Source of the DNA: Chimonanthus salicifolius
Lineage: Eukaryota > Streptophyta > Magnoliopsida > Laurales > Calycanthaceae
Assembly: GCA_013350335.1 (NCBI GenBank)
Contig: CM023536.1
Location: 44,896,314-44,960,313, forward strand
Direction of reading: 5' to 3'
DNA: 64,000 bases
The position numbers and the translations under genes were made by a program. The notes under the pieces are model-generated. The model was not told the DNA's origin, made no database searches, and saw only the letters and a program-made list of their open reading frames with translations. This document shows positions 58,561 through 64,000 of the stretch, piece after piece. Position 1 is the first letter of the stretch. Each line of letters opens with the position of its first letter.

Positions 58561-59374
58561 GGTTGGATCGACGTCACCCGTCAGTTCTACCAATAATTAC
58601 AAAAACTCAAATTTTCAGTCCATAATCTATAGACTATAATTCGAGTTACCGAGCTTAGATTTGGGCAAACTCGGGTTCATTGGAGAACCCACACACAAAT
58701 ACACAACCAATCACACGATCACATATTCACAGATCATTCCAATGTACATAATCTCAACAAAATTCTCAAAATAAATAAATAAATAAACTAAGAAGGGTTG
58801 GGTCACTGCAATCGATGTCAGATGTTGGAGAGATTCCACTCATGGGGACTTCAGGGTAAAAGAAGCTTATGAGATTGTCGCTAAGAATGTGACTGAACCT
58901 TGATATAGTCTCACTCCAATAAAGAACTTCGTTGTATTTTGACATTAGTGGTTGCAACCTCATATAAATCTTAAAGAATTTAAGCGTAGTCATTGGAGAT
59001 CTATTTATTTCTCAAAGTTCTCTGAATTAGTTTCCTTGACACTCTATTATACATCTCTTTTAGGCTAATAAAAGTCATAAATGTTCTACTTCTTTTCTCT
59101 GAATTTCTCTATAAATTATTTTAAAATAAAAATAGCTTTTGTTGTTGCACCACTCATCATAAATCCTCTTTGAGGCTTTGATTCTCCTAACTATTCTATT
59201 TTCTATAATTATGATAGAAAAATAGGATAACATGACGTTAAACTAAAATGAGATTGAGATAAATGACGTAATAAAGGGCACGCTAGTGTAGATAAAAAAA
59301 ATCACAAATAATTTAATTGAAGATCTTAAATTGAGAATTTGATATTTTTATATTTGATGCAACAAAAAAGTTTT

Positions 59375-59818
59375 TGTAATACCCATCACCCACCTCAAAG
59401 TCCCATGTGAGGCCTTTTGGGCCTGGTCATGTGGGCAGGGTCCAGGAACAAAACCGTGCAGGTCCATGTAGAGTCCAAAGTGGACAATATCACACTTGGA
59501 ATGGTAGGGTCAGGTCGTTACAATTGATATCAGAGCACGGTTCAACACTCGGACTGTGTAGGCCCTCTAGCTCTGTGATGTGACAGAGTCGGAGAGTCTT
59601 AAGGGGGGTGGATTGTAATACCCACCACCCACCTCAAAGTCCCACATCGATTGTGAGGTGGGTGGGGTGAGAGTTTTTATGAGAGAAGCCCCCCTCCCTT
59701 GTGTGAGACCTTTTGAGCCTGGCCATGTGAGCTAGGGCTCAGGAACAAAACCGTGCGGGCATGTGGGGCCCAAAGCAGACAATATCACACTTGAGAATGG
59801 TAGGGTCGAGTCGTTACA
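59375..59818 (+). mobile_element. Complete TRIM (terminal-repeat retrotransposon in miniature)
   Basis: LTR1 59375-59522 and LTR2 59614-59818 both start TGTAATACCCA and end TCGTTACA. Directly after LTR1 is a primer-binding word TGATATCAGAGC (59525-59536, one mismatch to the initiator-Met type). Directly before LTR2 is a polypurine tract AAGGGGGGTGGAT. The internal part is only 91 bases with no ORF. A 5-bp target duplication GTTTT lies at 59370-59374 and 59819-59823. LTR1 lacks about 57 bases present in LTR2. It must depend on enzymes from another element. Confidence 0.92.
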
Positions 59819-60186
59819 GTTTTTCTTAATTTTTAAATTATAAATATAAATCTTGTATTTGATGTACCAAATTTTTTCAAAATTTCAACTGTCATTTTTT
59901 AATTGAACACGTTCATTAAATAAATTTATACATATGTGCAGTTGATTCCAACTTATTTAAATTTTGAGCTTTTAGATTTAAAGTTGGAGAAGTGGCCAAT
60001 GACGATACGATAAAAAAAAAAAAAAACAGACATTTAATTATACCATAAACGTATGTAGTTCAGTCTAAGATATTTAAATTTTAATTTGTTTAAAGATTGA
60101 AAATATTTTTGATGATTTTACAACTACCCAACCGTTGATTACATTCTCACTATTCTTACAACCAAACATAATGATAGTAAATCCAT

Positions 60187-60330
60187 GAGGGTTGGTTTAG
60201 AGGTCAAGAACCCGCTTGCGATGCGAGAGTTATAGGTTTAAGTCACTATCAACACAAAAGAGTCACTCCCCATGGTGTTATCTGTTGTGTGTAGATAGAG
60301 AGATTTACACATGTCTCGAGGATTAGCCAA
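60187..60330 (+). mobile_element. tRNA-derived SINE-like repeat
   Basis: A-box-like TGGTTTAGAGG at 60193-60203 and B-box-like GGTTTAAGTC at 60235-60244, 31 bases apart. The following TCACTCCCCATGGTGTTATC resembles SINE body sequence. Confidence 0.55.
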
Positions 60331-61280
60331 GTGCTCTAAGAGGTGTAGACACCTTGGTCTTAAAAAAAACATACTGAGAGCAAACATAACAGGGAATGGG
60401 CCATCAATGGGCCTGATTGGTCCTTCTGTATTAGGGCCAGATAAACTAGGCTTCTCCCATCTAAGTCTGGGTAAACAATTAGGATTAAGTTAGGCCGGTC
60501 ATTGGGCAGACTAAAACTTCTTATGATTCTATTTTGAGTTGGTCAAGACAGGGGTCTAAAATTCGGCTGATACGAGATGTATCGGCTGTAAAAGCGAGAT
60601 CTCGGCCGAGATTTGGCCTAAAAAAGAGAGAAAGAGTAATATCGGTTGAGATGCCGAGATCTCGGTTTCACTGAATTTTGGACCCTTGGGTTAAAACTGT
60701 GACACAATGGGCCCAATAAGCTCAATCCTCAGCCTGATTTTGACCAATAAAATGAATATGATCAGTCTTAGTCATGTTCATCCATATAGCTACAAAGAAT
60801 CTGAATTTGGATCCACAAATTCGCTGATAAGTCACGTGACAGTTGTAAAATTTTGGCCAAAATCATAAAAAAATTCATTATAAATATTGCTCTAAATATA
60901 TAACTTTTTCAGAAATTTCACTGAGGAATTTTCAAATATTAGCCAATTTTTTATTTAAGTTAATTTTTTTTTATCAAACTAAATTTGTAACCGAGTCCAC
61001 TAGCCAAGGAACGAACATATTATCCTCCTTTGTCGTAGAGAAGGTTTACTATAAATTTTAGCTTTTTAACTTTTCTTGGCTGGTATTTGGTATTTTTTGT
61101 ATTTTTAAAAATTTCAACAACAAAAAGCATACATTAATGTTATACTTTTATTTAATAAAGTACAAAAAGTTACTTCATTTTTTATACCATGGATACCACT
61201 AAGTAAATTATTTTCCATGAAAAATGGGTGGTGAAAAAATGATTTCATCTGAAAATATTTTCCCATTTCGTATCTTTCGA
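60331..61280. other. Intergenic, dispersed-repeat words only
   Basis: 60555-60680 is rich in GAGATCTCGG / CCGAGAT and ATCGGCTG words, similar to 1890-2000, a diverged dispersed repeat. No gene is seen. Confidence 0.45.
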
Positions 61281-61285
61281 GTAGG

Positions 61286-61535
61286 ATGTTCATCCTAACA
61301 CCGGAATAATCTTTTAGGAGACACGGGTTTTCTGGACTTTCCATTTTGCCCCCATCTGTCCATACGATTTTTTTTTTAAATCAGACATTAAAAAATCAGT
61401 GCACCGACCAGATTACTTTCTAATGAATCGGTGTACTGATCGGATCACTTTCTTCAAATTTCTGTTTTTCAGTGATCCGATCGGTGCACCAGTCTAATGC
61501 ACCAATTCACTAAAAAGTGAACCGATTTTTTAATG
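61286..61535. repeat. Palindrome-rich dispersed repeat, copy 1
   Basis: Begins GGATGTTCATCCTAACACCG and contains a long imperfect palindrome (about 61384-61535): ACATTAAAAAATC near its start pairs with GATTTTTTAATGT near its end, with the inner stem GATCGGATCACT / AGTGATCCGATC. A related start occurs at about 63838. Confidence 0.7.
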
Positions 61536-61679
61536 TTTAATTAATTTTTTAATTTTTTTTTTTTTTTTTCAGATGAATGATAGTAAAATGAGAAGTTTAT
61601 TAAAATTTGTCTCTTCTAAACAAAATTTCCTATTAGAATGGCCCCACCTCAATATTTTTTTTTTTGATTTCATTTATGA

Positions 61680-62115
61680 TTATGTGTTGTCAATATGTGA
61701 TGCAACCCAGTCCAGGCGTGAACGAAACTCAATAAAGAAACGAATAAAGGCTCACCAGCCATTTTCCTTTTTCCAATTCAAGCACGGAATCTAATATATC
61801 TGCAGATTTGATTGAGGAAACCACTTTCCGTGAAAGGCGCACAAAAAATAGGTTAATAACCATCCAAATTCCGCAGAAAATGGGTTGCCCAGACGCTTTC
61901 CGGCTTTCACACAAGAAATGGTGGACACTGGAGATCGGCTTCTTCCTCTTAAGGCTACATCTGTGCTTGAAGAATTCTAAGATTCGGAAAATCCAAAACC
62001 CGAATCCGCATCGGGGTGGGAAGAAATCTGAAGATTTTAAAAACCCAATTCAAGGAAATTAAAAAAAAAAAAAAGCATTTTCTTTCATCTGGTGTTGATC
62101 TGCAATCCTGGTAGG
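61680..62115 (+). other. Unassigned GC-richer segment, possible leader exon
   Basis: More balanced composition than its flanks, ending at a donor-like CCTG|GTAGGTAAG near 62109-62118. The ORF at 61808-62062 is not recognised. It could be a non-coding first exon of a gene running out of the window to the right, but there is no further support. Confidence 0.25.
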
Positions 62116-62389
62116 TAAGCTCTTCTCAGTCATTTCTTTGTGGAGGAAATCTGTTTTGGGGAAAAATATCAAATTTTAATGCACAGACTGATCTCTTTGG
62201 TAATTTATATTTGGAATTTCTTAAAGGCAATTTTTAGATTTCCAAGTATCCCATCAATTTGTTTTTTCCTTTCTTTCTTCCAAATTTGATTTCCTCTTAA
62301 CCTTTCAATCAAGATTTATAGGTGGAAAATGCTCTAGATAAAAGGCTGGAAAAGAAAAAATAAGTTGTAGTTAAAATAAGTTGTAGTTC

Positions 62390-62495
62390 AGGGTTGCCTC
62401 TCGTCTAAGGAGTGGGATAGAAGAGACGAAGCATTGTGGGTTCGAACCCCATTACCTAAATTTGGTGTTTGTAGGGGGGTTGGAAAAAAAAAGGT
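62390..62495 (+). mobile_element. tRNA-derived SINE-like repeat
   Basis: A perfect B box GGTTCGAACCC at 62439-62449; the A box is unclear. The repeat ends in an A run near 62485-62493. Confidence 0.5.
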
Positions 62496-62593
62496 CTTTC
62501 CTGAATCTGAGGTGGATGTCGATCCATATGCATGAGAAAAATTATCAAGATAATTTATTTATATAATATTTCTGCAAATATATGAATACAATG

Positions 62594-63051
62594 CAGTGTT
62601 ATTAGAACCAGACCGAACCACGGCTGAACCGACCACGTGGTCAGTGGTTCGGTCTGGGTAAAAAATCTGCTAGCGGTCAAAACCGCGGTTTTATGCAGTT
62701 TTGACACCAAAACTGTGAACCGTGAACTGCGATTCAGGATTTTTGAAATTTTTTTTTATTTATTTATTTATTTTTTTTAATTTTTCTCTTAAAAAATATG
62801 TATATTTGAAATATAATATTTCACCATTTTTGTATATTACTCAGAGTTTGAATGTTATTTTTAATATTTATATTAATATTATTGGTAAAATATGTCTTAC
62901 TTAATATTATATATAATATTTATATTAGTTTAATACTTGACTGGCTTTGAGTGGCTTTTACCGACTTTGACCGCGGTCGAACCCGGTTGAATCCTGACCT
63001 CCTCGAAGACGGTTCGGTACACAGTCCGGTAGTCCGGTTCTGATAACATTG
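62594..63051. mobile_element. hAT-type MITE with 8-bp target duplication
   Basis: Inverted ends CAGTGTTATTAGAACCAGAC and (reverse complement) CAATGTTATCAGAACCGGAC. It is flanked by ATACAATG at 62586-62593 and 63052-63059, an exact 8-bp duplication, the hAT hallmark. The 458-bp interior is non-coding, with subterminal CCGCGGTTTT / GACCGCGGTC words. Confidence 0.93.
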
Positions 63052-63190
63052 ATACAATGAGTGGGAGAATATGAAGTTTCAGATTTACACGTTTACAGAA
63101 AGTAACTCATGAAATTGTTTCTTTAATAATAATATCTAATAATAATTCCATTAACTAATAAAACAGAGAAATATATTAGATATATAGTTA

Positions 63191-63508
63191 GGATAGTGGT
63201 TCTCCCATGGGCTAACCCGACACAGTAAAATCACTGATCCTTCTACTGCGGTATAAATCAGTGCACTGATCGGCTCAACGGATCACTGACCAGCTCACTG
63301 AAATTTATCTAAATGAGAATGTTTTTTTCATATAGAATAACAAATCTGATCACTGAAATCGAATCAATGACCGGCTCACTGGCCAAATCACTAACCTGGA
63401 TCACTGAATTTTTTTAAATGTTTTCGTATGAGAATGGAAGAGTAAAATGGACAATATCTTAAATATCGTGTCTCGTTATACAAAATGTCCGTGAGAGGAT
63501 CACTATCC
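63191..63508. mobile_element. MITE with GGATAGTG inverted ends, TA flanks
   Basis: The left end GGATAGTGGTTCTCCCA pairs with the right end (GGATAGTGATCCTCTCAC in reverse complement). TA lies on both sides (63189-63190 and 63509-63510). The interior is built of repeated CACTGAYCRGCTCACTGA-like words. Confidence 0.75.
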
Positions 63509-63837
63509 TATAATTATAACATTTGCATGTACCTTAAACTTTCTCAACAATATTAGTTGATTACAGCAGAATATTTTAATATCAAATATTTATAGTACAT
63601 TCTAAAGTAGTATTAGGAGGCAACAAGAGCAACTTTATTAAAGGACAAATTCTAAAAAGAATAATTTTAGAAGATGGACTTTAGAAAGTGAACAAAAGAG
63701 TTACCACATAAATAGAATATATGTAAACTTATATTCTTATTTGATATGGTGGCATGATTAAATAAAAATGAAATTTTATTCATATTCAATTTTACTTTAT
63801 ATATTTTATCTAATTATATATTTTAATAATTATTTTG

Positions 63838-64000
63838 GGTGTCCATCATAACACGGGCATTATCTTTTAAAAGTCACGAGTTTTTTCTATTTTATCTCTC
63901 ATCTATTCGCAGAAATTAGGTACATTTTTCAGTGAATCGGTTCATTCATCGGTACACCGAATAGTGAACCGATTCACTGAAAAAGTGAGCCAATTTCTAG
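63838..64000. repeat. Palindrome-rich dispersed repeat, copy 2, cut by window end
   Basis: GGTGTCCATCATAACACGGG and ATTATCTTTTAAAAGTCACG follow the start of copy 1 at 61286, then CAGTGAATCGGTTCA and GTGAACCGATTCACTG form a palindrome at about 63931-63985. Confidence 0.65.

Overview
This window is nuclear DNA from a flowering plant. Genes are split by many GT-AG introns, the sequence is AT-rich, and two caulimovirid (plant pararetrovirus) integrants, LINEs, LTR elements, MITEs and SINE-like repeats fill the space between exons. The species cannot be named from the sequence alone. Three host protein genes are supported.

(1) 3.1-10.2 kb, plus strand: an intact 21-exon gene for CTP synthase (606 residues). 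(2) 13.2-39.2 kb, minus strand: a 10-exon gene for a site-2 protease (S2P) intramembrane metalloprotease, stretched to 26 kb by transposons. Intron 5 (7.9 kb) holds LINE fragments, a MITE nest and an LTR-like repeat. Intron 6 (13.6 kb) holds an 11.5-kb rearranged pararetrovirus. Two exons each lack one base in a short homopolymer. (3) 41.66-41.90 kb, minus strand: a single-exon 78-residue late-embryogenesis/seed-maturation-type protein with ABRE-like and RY-like sites upstream. CTP synthase and S2P converge tail to tail around 10.5-13.2 kb.

42-64 kb holds no recognisable host gene and is dominated by mobile DNA: a solo LTR (42.4-43.3 kb), a MITE (44.0 kb), a second, different pararetrovirus fragment (44.2-48.7 kb), a 3-kb solo LTR with minisatellites inserted at its end (48.7-51.7 kb), a copia-like solo LTR (52.65-53.0 kb), a LINE remnant (57.9-58.6 kb), a complete miniature LTR element (TRIM) with target-site duplication (59.4-59.8 kb), and two MITEs (62.6 and 63.2 kb).

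The most unusual part is the pararetrovirus inside S2P intron 6. It carries three short tandem helical ORFs before the movement-protein region, a C-terminal module present three times, segments in both orientations, and two initiator-Met-type primer-binding sites flanking one module. All viral reading frames are broken; they are described here as remnants and have not been joined. No new functional system is claimed.
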